A stretch of 64,000 bases of DNA from Simmondsia chinensis (taxonomy: Eukaryota > Streptophyta > Magnoliopsida > Caryophyllales > Simmondsiaceae): NCBI GenBank assembly GCA_018398585.1, contig JAGTTD010000008.1:3918501-3982500 (forward strand), in the 5' to 3' direction. The notes below the pieces were generated by a model, which saw only the letters and a list, made by a program, of their open reading frames with translations, did no database searches and had not been told where the DNA came from. Below are positions 11,830-22,240 of the stretch, one piece after another. The translations under genes were made by a program, and so were the position numbers. How positions within the stretch are numbered: the stretch's first letter is position 1; every line of letters starts with the position of its first letter.

Positions 11830-12536
11830 TGCAATGGTAGCGTTCTAATAAAACCCAATATCCCGTACTTTTTACCATGGCACGCGATATACTAACGTGT
11901 TCGGTGTCTTCAGTAGCATCAAAATGTGCTTTTAGTATAGGTGGTAGATTGCTTGGAACAAAAAGAGTGAAAGTAGCACCGTCCATCTTAGAAATGTCGG
12001 TGTGCTTGAAGGACTGGATGGCTGCAGTGAATAGAGACCAAAACCGGCTGAACTTAGGTTCATCAAGCGATGAAGAAGACGATTATAGCACCAGCACAGC
12101 AAGTCCTGCACCAACTGCAGTAAATTTAGATTAAGTTATTTATATTATTATAATTCTATTTTTTTGTAATATATTTTTTTTATAAAATATATTTATAATT
12201 TTAAATAGTTGTATCATATTGTCATACATGTATTTTTAACAATTTATAATACATTTTATTTTATTAAATATATTTATAGTTATGATTGTATTGTATTATA
12301 TTTATATGTTATATTATTAATCAATAAATTATAATTATTTTTGATCCAAATGGTTATATATTTTCATAATTTTATAAGGTACTATTATAATTATATTATA
12401 TATTATATTATACATATATGATATATATAATCTTTAACACAAAAGTCCGGCCGGGCCAGACGTAAGCCCAGGCTCAGCCCCAACCCGGCCCCGGTCAGAA
12501 ACCGGATCAGGGTGGGCTCGGCTCGTGGCAACCTAG
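11830..12536 (+). pseudogene. hAT transposase C-terminal remnant and element end
   Basis: The open stretch 11877-12134 encodes a hAT C-terminal dimerisation region (MARDILTCSVSSVAS, then GGRLLGTKR, then an acidic SSSDEEDD tail). It closely parallels the transposase at 61349-63592 on the other strand. The homology extends upstream to about 11830 with a frameshift. The rest of the transposase is missing. The sequence at 12446-12536 is GC-rich (CCGGCCGGGCC..GGCTCGTGGCAACCTA), typical of this hAT group's subterminal region, and the right end of the element is probably at about 12534. The left end was not found. Confidence 0.7.
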
Positions 12537-13019
12537 TATATCATTATTTCTCTCATTGTATTACATCAGAAGAAGAGAGAAGAATAGAGGGGGGAAGGGT
12601 TTCTTCTTCTGTGTTTCGTCTGGGATCGTCGGATGCACGTGGAGGTAAATTTTTTATTTTATTTTTATTTATTTATTTTTATAATGGTAAAGCCTTAGGG
12701 AAAGGGGAGGGGATAAACCCCAATAGGGTGGAGGTAAATATGCATTTCCAGCAACGCATTATTTCAATAATATTATTATTACCATAAAAATATTAATATT
12801 AGAGTAATTTTTTAATAATTTAAAATTAATATTTATTTTAAATTAAATTATTACTTTAATAATAATAATATAACTCCAATAGAATTTCGAGCGAATATTA
12901 TAAAAAATTAGAGAATATCTTAAGTATAATATTTTTTGGGTTGTCATATCCTATGTATAGTAACCCACTGTATTGTACTAATAATAATATTAATTTTTTG
13001 CGTTTTACTCCATAGTCTC
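12537..13019. other. Upstream region of the phosphogluconolactonase gene
   Basis: GA/CT-rich patches at 12560-12640 followed by AT-rich DNA. No coding sequence can be supported. The region probably includes the promoter of the gene that starts at 14318. Confidence 0.4.
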
Positions 13020-13028
13020 TATAAATAT
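13020..13028 (+). promoter_or_regulatory. Candidate TATA box of the phosphogluconolactonase gene
   Basis: TATAAATAT lies about 25-30 bp ahead of a pyrimidine-rich leader (CATCTTCTTCCACC..). That leader carries a GT donor at 13124 (TTG/GTGAGC). It pairs naturally with the acceptor CCCCACAG ending at 14312, five bases before the start codon, so a leader intron of about 1.19 kb is predicted. This is inference from motif order; a start site closer to the ATG is possible. Confidence 0.4.
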
Positions 13029-13782
13029 AAATCAATTTTGCTGATGCCCATCTTCTTCCACCTTTGGTTCATTTTGGCTTTCTTTTTCATCTAACCGACT
13101 TTCTCAGTGCTCTTTTGTTCTTGGTGAGCCCACCTTTTTCTTAGATTTGTTATTATCATAATAAAAAATTATTATTAATTTGAGTAATAATGTAATTTAC
13201 AAATAATAAGAGGCATAAATGGTCTTAAAAACTATAATATTTCTGTGCTAATGACAATTTTTTTCCTTAATAATAACATTACTGTTTTTTTGGCTCTTTA
13301 GAAGCTATTTTGTTACTATAGAGTGCTCTGCTGGTATTTTTCACTATGTGGGGTTTCAGAATTGTTATTTTTCAGCAATTTTGGTTTGTTTTCTTTAAAG
13401 GGTAGTGAGTTTTGCTTGTGATTTGATCTGGGTTTTGTTCAACTTTCATGGATCCTTAAGAAGTTCGAGCGTGAGTATAGTTAAATTGTCAAACACTGGA
13501 GTTATTAAAGAGAAAAAATTAACATATAAGCTTAGTGTACTACTCTACTTACTGATAGTAATTAGTTTTGGGATGAAACCCTGCTGAGGCTCATATGTGG
13601 ACCTTGTATATGCCAATTTTGCAAGTTGGCCTGAGGCCCACTGAAAATTTTAAATTCTTCTCTCTGATTAGAAGCTCTTGGGGTTATATTCTTGATCAAG
13701 TTTTTGCATAAGTGTTTTATTCATGTATGCACAATCATATGTTGGATCTCATGTGTAATACTGGAGCTTGTAGAGTTTTTTC

Positions 13783-13925
13783 CCCCTCGAATAATTAGCG
13801 ACAAAGTCGCAATATAAACTGGCAACTCATACAAAAAGACGGCGATTAAAAGCGACAAGTACAGTCCAACATCCCAAATCGAGAAAACAGGATTACAAGC
13901 AAAATCAAACAATACTAGCATGTAC
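13783..13925 (-). repeat. Short antisense retroposon 3' end (family a)
   Basis: Begins with TTTTTTCCCCC and then AATAATTAGCGACAAAGTCGC..ACAGGATTACAAGCAAAAT. Related stretches occur near 16858, 20137 and 46592, each with T-rich sequence at the low-coordinate end. That is what antisense poly(A)-tailed retroposon 3' ends look like. It lies within the predicted leader intron. Confidence 0.5.
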
Positions 13926-14317
13926 TAAAGTTCTCAACCAGCATATACTTGTAGAGTGATAAGAGTGCTTTTGAGTTTTATCGATGACGGTTACTTTATT
14001 CAAGAAATTATATGTTGGGTTTTGGCTTTGGATTTGATTAAGTAAAATAAATGTTTGATTGAAACTGCTAATAATGATAGAAATACTAGCAAAATTGACG
14101 CTATAAGATAAGTTAGGATGAAGGGTAGTGGCTTACCATGTAATAGCCACATTTGGGTTAAGACATGTGAGATGGATTTAGGGTTCTAATTAGAGATTGT
14201 AATTCCAAATTTCATTTTGCGTCTACGGTTTTTCCCTCTTGTTGAGAGAGGGTTTCTACGCTATGATATTTTATGCTTTCGTTGTGCTTGATTGTACGAT
14301 TCTTCCCCACAGAAACC

Positions 14318-17300
14318 ATGTCTTTTTCTCGGATTGAAACGAGCAGGGGAGAGTTAAGAATCCATGAAAATGTAGACGAGCTCAGTACCGATTTGGTTGA
14401 GTATGTATCTGAGCTATCTGATGCATCAGTGAAAGAGCGAGGTGTCTTTACGATTGCTTTATCGGGTGGTTCACTCATTGGCTTACTGGGGTACCCATGC
14501 TCTTCTTATCCATTTTGATGCCTTTTGAGTTTGAATTATGTTTCGAAATTTGATTTCTGGTTGGAAACAGAAAACTATGTGAAGCGCCTTATAAGAAGAC
14601 AATTGACTGGTCCAAGTGGTATGTATTTTGGGCTGATGAACGAGTCGTAGCGAAGAGCCATGTTGATAGTAATTACAAGCTAGCAAAGGAAGGATTCTTG
14701 TCAAAGGTTGGTGTTACTGTAGCTTAACTCTTGTTTATCTTTCAATTTCGGTTTAATTTGTGGTTCTGTCAGTGTCCAATGTTCTTGCCCCTAAGACTAA
14801 GAATCCAATGATTTTTCGATTTTGTATCGCATGAACTGCATTAATTGGCTTACTGTGTGGATATACCTTAAATGGGATCTTCATTCGTAATCTCGTTCTG
14901 CTGCTTGCAGTTCCAATCTTGCAAATTTTTGCACTCTTTCAGTTGATGTATCATATATCACTCGGTTTAGCTAACCATGTGAGACTTTACACTGATACCA
15001 TATAGAAGAAGAGATTTCAGAGCTTATTGTCATTTTAGTCATGCCATTCGGGAGTACTGTTGGGAGCATGGGTGGCTCTTTTGAGTTCTTTGGAAGATCT
15101 TTGATGTTTGGTCCCTGCATTGGCGGGAGCCCTCATGGCATTGGGCTTGTGGTTGTTATCTTTGATGTATGGTAGAATTTGTTCACTACATATATGACTT
15201 CGATTAGGAAAACGATCATGAGCACGATCTTGTTTCAGATGCTTTGTCGACAAATGAACGTAGATCTCTATTTTCATGACCAGAGGAAGTTATATACTGT
15301 AATAAGCCGTTTGTTATATTTTCGTCTCGTCGACGAAAATTGAGTTGGTGTTAAGTGACTCATATACTTTCATAAGTGAGAGGTTCCAACCATGTAATCA
15401 ATCACAGCTTCACACTGGAGTGTCGAGGATGCTACGTAATGGCTCGTGGTGATCTCAGTGGGTTTCTTCGGATATATAAGTTGAGGACATTTGGCTTTTT
15501 CTGTCCCAATTAGAGGATTTTAGAGTCTCCCATATGTATAGGGAAGGAAATGAGGCGGCAGATAGGGTACAAGTATGGATCTGCAGTGACAGGTGTCAAA
15601 TTCTTTGTTCCAAGCTCTTTATAGGGTAGTTAATGCTGAATCAGTAGACAGGGCTATCCGTCGATAGGTCCCCAGCGTTCTTTTTACCTTTATTAAAAGA
15701 AAAAAAAAATTAACCAAGAGATCTAGCCATAAAGTACACATTTAAGGGTGCAGATGAACCAAATATTCGATGAACTACTTGTGTTCGAAATCAATTACGT
15801 CTCATTCATGTTCGTTATAGGGGCTCAATAGCTTATCAGGTCGAGTTCGAGCGTGTTCGATAAGATTAACGAGCCGAGTTCAAACAGGGGATGCTTGGCT
15901 CGTTATTGTTTGTGAATAGTTTGAGAAGGGCTCGTTAAAGGCTCAATAACAACTCGTTGAAAACTTATTAAGAGCTCGATAACAGTTAATATTAGCTCGA
16001 AATTGGTTTGATAATAGCTCAATAGTAACTTGAATAGCTTGGCTCGATAGCGAGCTCGACTTCAAAACAAGCTTGGCTTATTATAAGCTCGATTCGGCTC
16101 AATTAGCCTAACAAGTCGAGCCAAGCCACAGGTCGAACACACTAAAATCATATTGAACCAAGGTTGAATAAATGTTCAAAAGCTCGATAAGAGCTCGGCT
16201 TAAACTCGAGCTCGATAAGCCTTATCAAGCTCAAGTCCTAACAAGGGAGTTCTCGGCACGGCTCGTTTACACCCCTACACAATTGTAGTACTTCTTAGGA
16301 GCTGGTGGCTTGCCAAACGCCGCAGTCTTCGTCCGGGGCTGTTAATGGATGTGGATTAGTTAAGATTGGATAATCAAAGGAATCAGATAAACCATATTGT
16401 TTATGTTTATTACCAAAGAGGGCACCAACATGCTGTCACTGGATCCCATTAGAACTCCGAAGTTAAGCGTGCCTGGGAGAGAGTAGTACCAGGATGGGTG
16501 ACCTCCTGGGAAGTCCTCACCCTTAGGTTGGGGGCACTGGGAAACAGCCTCTCTTCAGGTTAACATCCTGAAGGGGGAAGGCTGAGTACATCCGCCCCTC
16601 CAACCCTGCGTAGGCGGGAGCCCTTGAGGCACTGGGTATGTTGGTTTTTATATTGTTTATGTTTATTCTAAGTGGAGCTGTTTAGTATTTCGAAGGCCCA
16701 CTGGTAAGAACATATTTGATTCCTTGTCATAATTGAGGTTGTTAGATAAGAATAGAATACAGTGGCTTGAATGATTAGTGTACTATAAATTACTCAATTA
16801 TTAACTAATAATCCTTATCCTTGGCTAAGATAAGGAATAAGATATATAATACTTATTTCCCCCCCTGATAATTAGCGACAAAGAGCCGCGATATAAAACA
16901 AGTACATCCGCAAGAGTAAGGCTTGAGCTAGCCTGCATAAAGGCGCGCAACATAAAGTAATACTTATCTTATGTTCTGTAATTAAGGGCCTATTCGGTAT
17001 GGTTTTCTATTTGCGGTTTTTGGTTTTTATGAAATTAAAAATTAGGTTTTGAAAGTGATTTTATCTGGTTTTTGGTTTATTGGTTTTAGTTTTTTCGAGT
17101 TTGGGTGAAAATTTGAAAACACAAGATTAAAAATAAGAAAATGTCTTTTTCAAAGCTTTGTTTTTTAGTTTGCTAAAAACCAAAAATTGTGAACAAAACA
17201 CCATAGCAAGCCATAATATACCAATTTGACAAGTTTGGTTTTTCTTTTGTGTTAAAAATATCGGACATAGTTAGGGACGTTAAAATGTTATTTACTACAG

Positions 17301-18285
17301 ATAGGGTGGCCATTCTTTGGTGTATTTAGTTGGAAAGAAATGATAGGATTTTAAGGGCAAATACACTTCAGCGAATTTATTATAGGAGAAGGTGGTTTTT
17401 TAGGCTCACTTTTGGCGAAACGCTCTGGAAGCGTCTCAGGCACGACCTTGGTCGATCTGCAGAGATATTGAAGTGCTTTCTTTCGTTAGCTTTACAGTTT
17501 TGTAGTTCTTTTCTTCATTGAGGACATCTTTTCCTTAACGATCTGTGCGTACTTTCTTTATTAATTCCATTTCTTTTGCTATCAAAAAGAGAACAGCAAC
17601 AACAGCAGCAAAAATATCGAACGTACTTTACTCTCAAAAATAGATAAGTTATTATTCTAAAGAATTTTCCCAAAATTTGGTTAAAATTTATTGTTTTCTT
17701 TGTTTATCTGATTGTTGCAAAGTTTGTCATTTGTTATATTCATGATTTACTTATGATAACATGCAAAAAGTTTTTAATTTTCAGGTTCCTATAATGCCAA
17801 GCCATGTACACTCCATCAATGACACCTTATCTGCGGAAGACGCTGCAAACGAGTACGAGTTTGGCATGCGCCAGCTCGTAAAGTCACGCGTAATCAGCGT
17901 GTCTGACATCAGCGACTGTCCCAAGTTCGACCTGATCCTTCTCGGGATGGGCCCAGATGGACACATTGCATCCCTTTTCCCAAACCACTCGGTCTTGGAT
18001 GTCGAAGACGAATGGGTGACATTCATAACTGACTCTCCCAAGCCACCACCCGAGAGGATCACCTTTACATTACCCGTGATCAACTCTGCTTTGAACGTCG
18101 TTGTGGTGGTGACAGGTGGCAGTAAGGCAGAGGCTGTCCACTTGGCGAACGAGGATGACGTGGACATCAGGACCCACCGGGTTTTGGTGCCAGCTAGGAT
18201 GGTCCAGCCAAGTAAGGGGAAGCTGGTGTGGTTCCTAGACAAGTTAGCTGCTTCAAAACTTGATGGGGTTCAATTTTCTGATTAG
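14318..18285 (+). CDS. PGL: 6-phosphogluconolactonase, cytosolic type, three coding exons
   Basis: Hydrolyses 6-phosphogluconolactone to 6-phosphogluconate, the second step of the oxidative pentose phosphate pathway. Exons are 14318-14490, 14571-14706 and 17785-18285, with GT..AG introns of 80 and 3078 nt. The joined frame is open for 269 residues, normal for the plant cytosolic form. Visible family signatures are the SGGS phosphate loop (residues 49-52), WADERVV (78-84) and [14 protein letters not shown] (from about 156), which carries the conserved Asp/Gly/His site. No plastid transit peptide is present: the protein starts with [13 protein letters not shown]. An upstream in-frame ATG at 14273 is less likely because the 14318 start follows a strong acceptor-like CCCCACAG and matches the family N terminus. 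Intron 2 is large because it holds a 5S-headed SINE, L1 fragments and a hAT MITE. Confidence 0.93.
15111..15161 (+). repeat. Fragment of the LINE/SINE tail module
   Basis: GGCGGGAGCCCTCATGGCAT followed by TGGGCTTGTGGTTG is the last part of the shared tail. It sits in PGL intron 2 and no TSD was seen. Confidence 0.5.
15423..15712 (+). mobile_element. L1-type LINE 3' fragment (RNase H end)
   Basis: One frame gives [13 protein letters not shown], the C-terminal RNase H-like signature of plant L1 ORF2, followed by a short 3' region and an A-rich end (15697-15709). The remainder of the element is absent. It lies in PGL intron 2 in the sense orientation. Confidence 0.6.
15743..16277. mobile_element. 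hAT-like non-autonomous element, GAGCTCG-rich family
   Basis: The left end TAAGGGTGCAGATGAACC and the right end GGCTCGTTTACACCCCTA form an imperfect TIR. The interior is dominated by GAGCTCG, GCTCGATA and related words. The flanking octamers do not match cleanly. It lies in PGL intron 2. Confidence 0.6.
16412..16649 (+). mobile_element. 5S rRNA-headed SINE with perfect 18-bp TSD (copy 2, reference copy)
   Basis: The head (about 16418-16521) carries nearly complete 5S internal promoter sequence: ACTCCGAAGTTAAGCGTGCC, GAGAGTAGTACCAGGATGGG and TGACCTCCTGGGAAGTCC. It then passes directly into the LINE-type tail (GGTTGGGGGCACTGGGAAAC..GGGAGCCCTTGAGGCACTGG) with a short T/G-rich end. The 18-bp sequence ATATTGTTTATGTTTATT occurs at 16394-16411 and again at 16650-16667. 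That proves a single retroposition unit of 238 bp. It lies in PGL intron 2 in the sense orientation. Confidence 0.88.
16858..16960 (-). repeat. Short antisense retroposon 3' end (family a)
   Basis: A CCCCCC tract followed by TGATAATTAGCGACAAAGAG and related sequence, homologous to the stretches at 13783, 20137 and 46592. In PGL intron 2. Confidence 0.45.
16986..17208. mobile_element. Probable short MITE
   Basis: Starts GGGCCTATTCGGTATGG, a word typical of PIF/Harbinger- or hAT-type MITE ends, and finishes near AAACACCATAGCAAGCC, whose complement resembles the start. AT-rich and non-coding. Boundaries are approximate. Confidence 0.4.
17315..17600 (+). mobile_element. L1-type LINE 3' fragment (RT zinc-binding end)
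   Basis: One frame reads [17 protein letters not shown], resembling the end of the plant L1 zf-RVT domain (W.ERN.R.F). The 3' end TTTTGCTATCAAAAAGAG matches the usual A-rich terminus of plant L1s. In PGL intron 2, just upstream of exon 3. Confidence 0.5.
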
Positions 18286-18329
18286 GGTCAAATCTGTCAG
18301 TAGGACTTATTGCTTTTTTTTTTTTTTTT

Positions 18330-18937
18330 TCTAGGTTTTTTTTACAGAAAATCACCTTCAAAAGTGGTTATTTTTTACTTAACAATCAAACTTTCTAATT
18401 TTTCAGAAAATCACCTTTAAAAGTTTAAATATTTTCAATCAACAACCGACATTGATGCAGTTATTATTCCGTTTGAGTTCCACGTGGTTTTGCTTAGGCT
18501 ATATATAAAATCAGGGATTTAACGTGTATTAAAGCAGTTATTATTCCATTTGAGTTACACATGTAATCAGGGAAAACATAATGCATGTCGTTTTTATATC
18601 AGTTGGTGTAGAGCATCATATTAAGGTTGCTCAATACGCAGGTTGGACTCCCTATATACACAAGCATTTGGTGGGCTTCAAACTTGCACATAGAGACCAT
18701 TTATGGGCATACTACTTTACTAAGTTAGCTGACATTAATATGTGCATTTATCTCCTGTTTTTTTGTATAAGAAAATATAAAATTGCATATGTAGCCTCCA
18801 CAGTAAACAAAAGGCGTCAATTTAGGCGGTTGATTGAAAAAATCAAACTTCTGAAGGTGATTTTCTTAAAAATTGAACAGTTATGGCAGTTAAATAAAAA
18901 TTGGCTACTTTGGAAGACGGTTTTTATAAAATAAAAA
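18330..18937. mobile_element. Element with about 100-bp inverted arms immediately 3' of PGL
   Basis: The left arm (AGAAAATCACCTTCAAAAG..TTTTCAATCAAC, about 18330-18445) is inverted at about 18835-18937. Inside, a 40-bp segment (GCAGTTATTATTCC..TTTGAGTT) is directly repeated near 18460 and 18534. No transposase is present. It starts about 50 bp after the PGL stop codon, so it may supply the 3' UTR or polyadenylation region. Confidence 0.55.
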
Positions 18938-19271
18938 AAAAAAAAAAAAGAAGCCTCTTTTGTTAAGAGGTGAATAACTGGATATGAGGGTAGTTTTGAT
19001 GTGAATAGCAAGTCGCTCTCGTGTTTGTGAGTCATTTTATTGTCGCGTTTAGGGCTGCTTGAGGCGTTTTGGCCTCTTTTAATCGTATTCGGTTTACCTC
19101 ATTGAGGTAGCTCGTCCATTTCAATATGGATTTTTTTTTTTTTTTTTTTTTTTTTGGTTTTCTTTCCTCTCGTATTGTACTACGTTTTTTAAGGCTACAC
19201 CAATTATAGGAAAAGAAATGGAGGTTGCGAGTTCAAGTTTCGGGAGTAGCCTCACAACGAATGGATAGTTT

Positions 19272-19688
19272 TAGGGGTGTATTTGAACCGAGCCTAGCCC
19301 AAGCCTGCCAGGCTCGAGGCTTGGCTCGTTAGATTTAAGCTCGCCTCTGGCTCAGCTCGAAGCTAGCCGAGCTTTGAAAATTTGGGCTCAAGCTCGGTCG
19401 TCAAAATCTCGGGCTTAGTTCGGCTCGATCTAAGCTTGGTAAGCTTCAAATTAGGATTGCAATCTTTCGGCTCATTTAAGCTCAATATAGGCTCGTTTAA
19501 GCTCGGGTTCGGCTCATTTAGGCTCCAATATGGATTCATTAAGCAATATTTAAGCAAATATATTATATTAAAAGAAGCTCGCTAAGGCTCGTTTAGGGTC
19601 TCGAGCTTACGAGCTCAAGCTTCAATAGGCTCGGACTCGGCTCGATAAGCTTAAAGGGCCAGCTCGGCTCGGCTCATTTACAGCCCTA
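19272..19688. mobile_element. hAT-like non-autonomous element, GAGCTCG-rich family, perfect TSD
   Basis: Ends TAGGGGTGTA and TACAGCCCTA form the TIR. The perfect 8-bp TSD gatagttt is present at 19264 and 19689. The interior is rich in GGCTCG, AAGCTCG and GAGCTTG words. This copy best defines the family boundaries. Confidence 0.8.
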
Positions 19689-19934
19689 GATAGTTTGGTA
19701 GTACACCGGGTTGTCGTTTTCGTTGTAGGGGTTGGAGCACTTATGGAAGAATAGGAAAATGCATTTGCAAAGTCACTTTAATAGTGAGTTCTTATGTAAT
19801 TGCATTGCATTGATTTTGACGCTTAAACCATATGCTGAAGTAATCACTTGTAGGATTAGGGGCAACATCTCTACCGTAAGAAAACTTGAACTAAAAATCT
19901 TTGAAAGTTCACCTAACCAAGATGATCAAGTTAA

Positions 19935-19937
<3 letters not shown>

Positions 19938-19974
<37 letters not shown>
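19938..19974. repeat. (AT)n microsatellite
   Basis: Uninterrupted AT dinucleotide run of about 36 bp at the left edge of a MITE cluster. Confidence 0.8.
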
Positions 19975-19979
<5 letters not shown>

Positions 19980-19984
19980 TATAT

Positions 19985-20131
19985 ACACCCACGTGAGAGG
20001 GTAAGAGATGAGATGGTAAATTTTGAGCCACACATTTCGTTAAAGTGGTGGAAGAAGGTGATGTCAGGTAGGAAAAAAATAATGCCAGCAGTCAAATGTA
20101 TGGTCTATAATTCACTCTCACCCTCTCATCC
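19985..20131. mobile_element. Hairpin MITE, GAGAGGGT family (copy 1)
   Basis: The left arm CGTGAGAGGGTAAGAG and the right arm CTCTCACCCTCTCATC are inverted. The central part (AAGTGGTGGAAGAAGGTGATG) matches the second copy at 20655. Non-coding. Confidence 0.55.
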
Positions 20132-20136
20132 GTTTT

Positions 20137-20290
20137 CTTTTGATAATTAGAGACAAAGTTGCAGTACAAAATAGGCAACTAGTACAAACGAGCCCTGAGT
20201 CAACTTATATATAGACATGGAACAAAAGTATGAAAAATAATGCAAACAGGATTACAAGCAAAATAGGCAAAATCAGCATACACTAAAAAC
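20137..20290 (-). repeat. Short antisense retroposon 3' end (family a)
   Basis: TTTTGATAATTAGAGACAAAG..GCAACTAGTACAAACGAGCC, with CCTGAGTCAAC and ACAGGATTACAAGCAAAAT. It is closely related to 13783 and 46592. Confidence 0.5.
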
Positions 20291-20323
20291 CTCTCACCCT
20301 CTCAATTCTCTCACTTGAGTGTA

Positions 20324-20640
20324 TATATAGGGTGGCGTTTTTATAAGACGTTGAAATCGTGAAAGGGGTGAATCTTGACCCTTCATTGTAATGGACGGCC
20401 AAGATTTATTGGACATTAAAACAATAACAAAATTTATGGCCAAGATTTATTGAGTATTGGAAAAAAAAAAAATAATTTCCCTCCCTCACCCCTTCTTTCT
20501 TTCTATCCTATGAAAGGGTATGGGCCTTAAATTATTATTATTTTAATGTTCGACAAATCTTAGCTATCTATTATAATGGAGGCCAGGATTCGTCCCTCTC
20601 ACGCTCTCATCCTCTTATAAAAACATCACCCTATATATAT
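20324..20640. mobile_element. Foldback MITE inside TA repeats
   Basis: Arms TATATAGGGTGGCGTTTTTA and its complement (right end AAAACATCACCCTATATA) pair over roughly 110 bp each side. The whole unit is a hairpin flanked by (TA)n. A TA duplication is possible but cannot be distinguished from the microsatellite. Confidence 0.65.
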
Positions 20641-20654
20641 ATATATATATTATC

Positions 20655-20815
20655 ACTCTAATAAGAGGGTGAAAGCGAGAGAGAGAATTCTAAACTATCC
20701 ATTTGGTTGAAGAGGGGGGAAGCAAGTGATGTTAGATGGAAGAGGAATGATGTCACAATAACCGAATGAGTAATCCAAAATTCATTCTTTCACTCACTCT
20801 TATTAGTCCCTCCTA
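20655..20815. mobile_element. Hairpin MITE, GAGAGGGT family (copy 2)
   Basis: TAATAAGAGGGTGAAAGCGA at the left and TTTCACTCACTCTTATTAGT at the right are inverted. The middle shares TTTGGTTGAAG..GTGATGTYAG with copy 1 at 19985. Confidence 0.55.
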
Positions 20816-22044
20816 ATTTGGGAGAATGCTTAAATAAAGAATAAGAGAAAGAAAGAGAGAAATGGTCGGGTAAGAATTCATAACAAAGGAAGCCGTACAA
20901 AATTTGTGGCATTAGAAACTGCTAGTTATATTTAGGCAGTAATATTTTTTTTATAAATACTCTACATTGTAACTCTGTTATCATCGGACACACCACATAC
21001 ATTTGAAAGAGAATCAATGACAAAACGGGGAGCTTGAGAAAAAAAGAGAGTTAGCCTCAAGTAAACCCGTGCTATTTCTAATTCTCTATTTTGATAGAGA
21101 GAATCCGTTATAAATTCATTCATTTTGGTGTTATATTTTATTAGACTATTTTTGTCACATAAAGAGGGAAAATCATTTGCTTTTGTTACATCAATTTTGT
21201 ATCACTTTTCCAACAACGCTTTCGTAAAAGTCATCACCTATAATATATAATATACTATATACTGTATATTAAAGAAAAGTTTCCTTTTTTCAAAAGCCTT
21301 TCTTCCCCAATACGAGAGAAAAATTCTGACTATAGCCACTTAATGAATCTAATTAAAAAACCATCTCTTTTTTCACCCGTCATTCTCCAATAAATTTAAA
21401 CTAAAACAATACTCGATCAAGAAAGGAAAAATTCTTCATACTTCTCATTAAAACATTTATGTAGAACTACTACAATCTACTATACTTGTGGGAGCCCATG
21501 AAGCACTGAGACTGTTGTTCTTATTATTGTTGTACTACAATATCCTATACAATTTTAATTAGGAAAAGGACATTATTTTCGACTTCAAATAATGACAATA
21601 TGTCTTGTGAATTATGATTATTAAAAATGTAGACACCAATCACGTATTGCACGGAAAAATACTTGTTCAGATTATCCTTAAGTATAAGTGTTCTTGATCT
21701 TTATGGAGGAAAGAGACCGATTTAGAATGAACTATCTATCTTCAGGGCCGGTTTTGACATTCTTGAGATCCCAAGCAAAATTTCAAGTTGGGGCCCTTTT
21801 TCACATAAAATAACATTTCTATCAAAACTTATAAATATTAACAACTATTACTTCAAAAATCACAATCTCTAAGCAGTTGCAAGGATTCAGTGCATTTGTT
21901 TTTAACAAATGCAACTTTATATACATACATTTATATATAAATGATTTAAAAGTTACTTATTATAGCAAAATGTACGGCGCATTTGTTTTTAGAAAATGAA
22001 CTGAATCCTTGTCAGCGGCTGTTTGAACTAAAATAGGAACAAAA
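20816..22044. other. Intergenic DNA with one LINE tail fragment
   Basis: No gene seen. At about 21486-21533 the words GTGGGAGCCCATGAAGCACT and then GACTGTTGTTCTTATTATTG are the last part of the shared LINE/SINE tail on the + strand. Confidence 0.5.
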
Positions 22045-22046
22045 CA

Positions 22047-22240
22047 ACATTCTCAGTATCCCAAGGGTTCCCGCCTAAGCAGGGTCGGAGGGGGTGAATA
22101 TACGCAGCTTTCCTCCTTTAGGGTGCTACTTTGAAGAGAGGCTATTTTCGAATACCTTTAACTTGAAGAGTGAGGACTTCTCAGGAGATCATATATTCTG
22201 ATACTACTCTCATTCAAATATGCTTAACTTCGAACGGTTA
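22047..22240 (-). mobile_element. 5S rRNA-headed SINE (copy 3), degraded
   Basis: On the - strand, about 22170-22240 reads CGAAGTTAAGCATATTTG..GAGTAGTATCAGAATA..GATCTCCTGAGAAGTCCTC, a mutated 5S 3' half. It is joined to the tail module (AATAGCCTCTCTTCAAAGTA..GCGGGAACCCTTGGGATACT), ending in a TTGTTTTG relic. The head is truncated relative to the copy at 16412. Confidence 0.7.

Noticed and set aside
17781..18242. 153-codon open frame opposite PGL exon 3
   Set aside because: It is the antisense shadow of a conserved exon, which matches the phosphogluconolactonase family.
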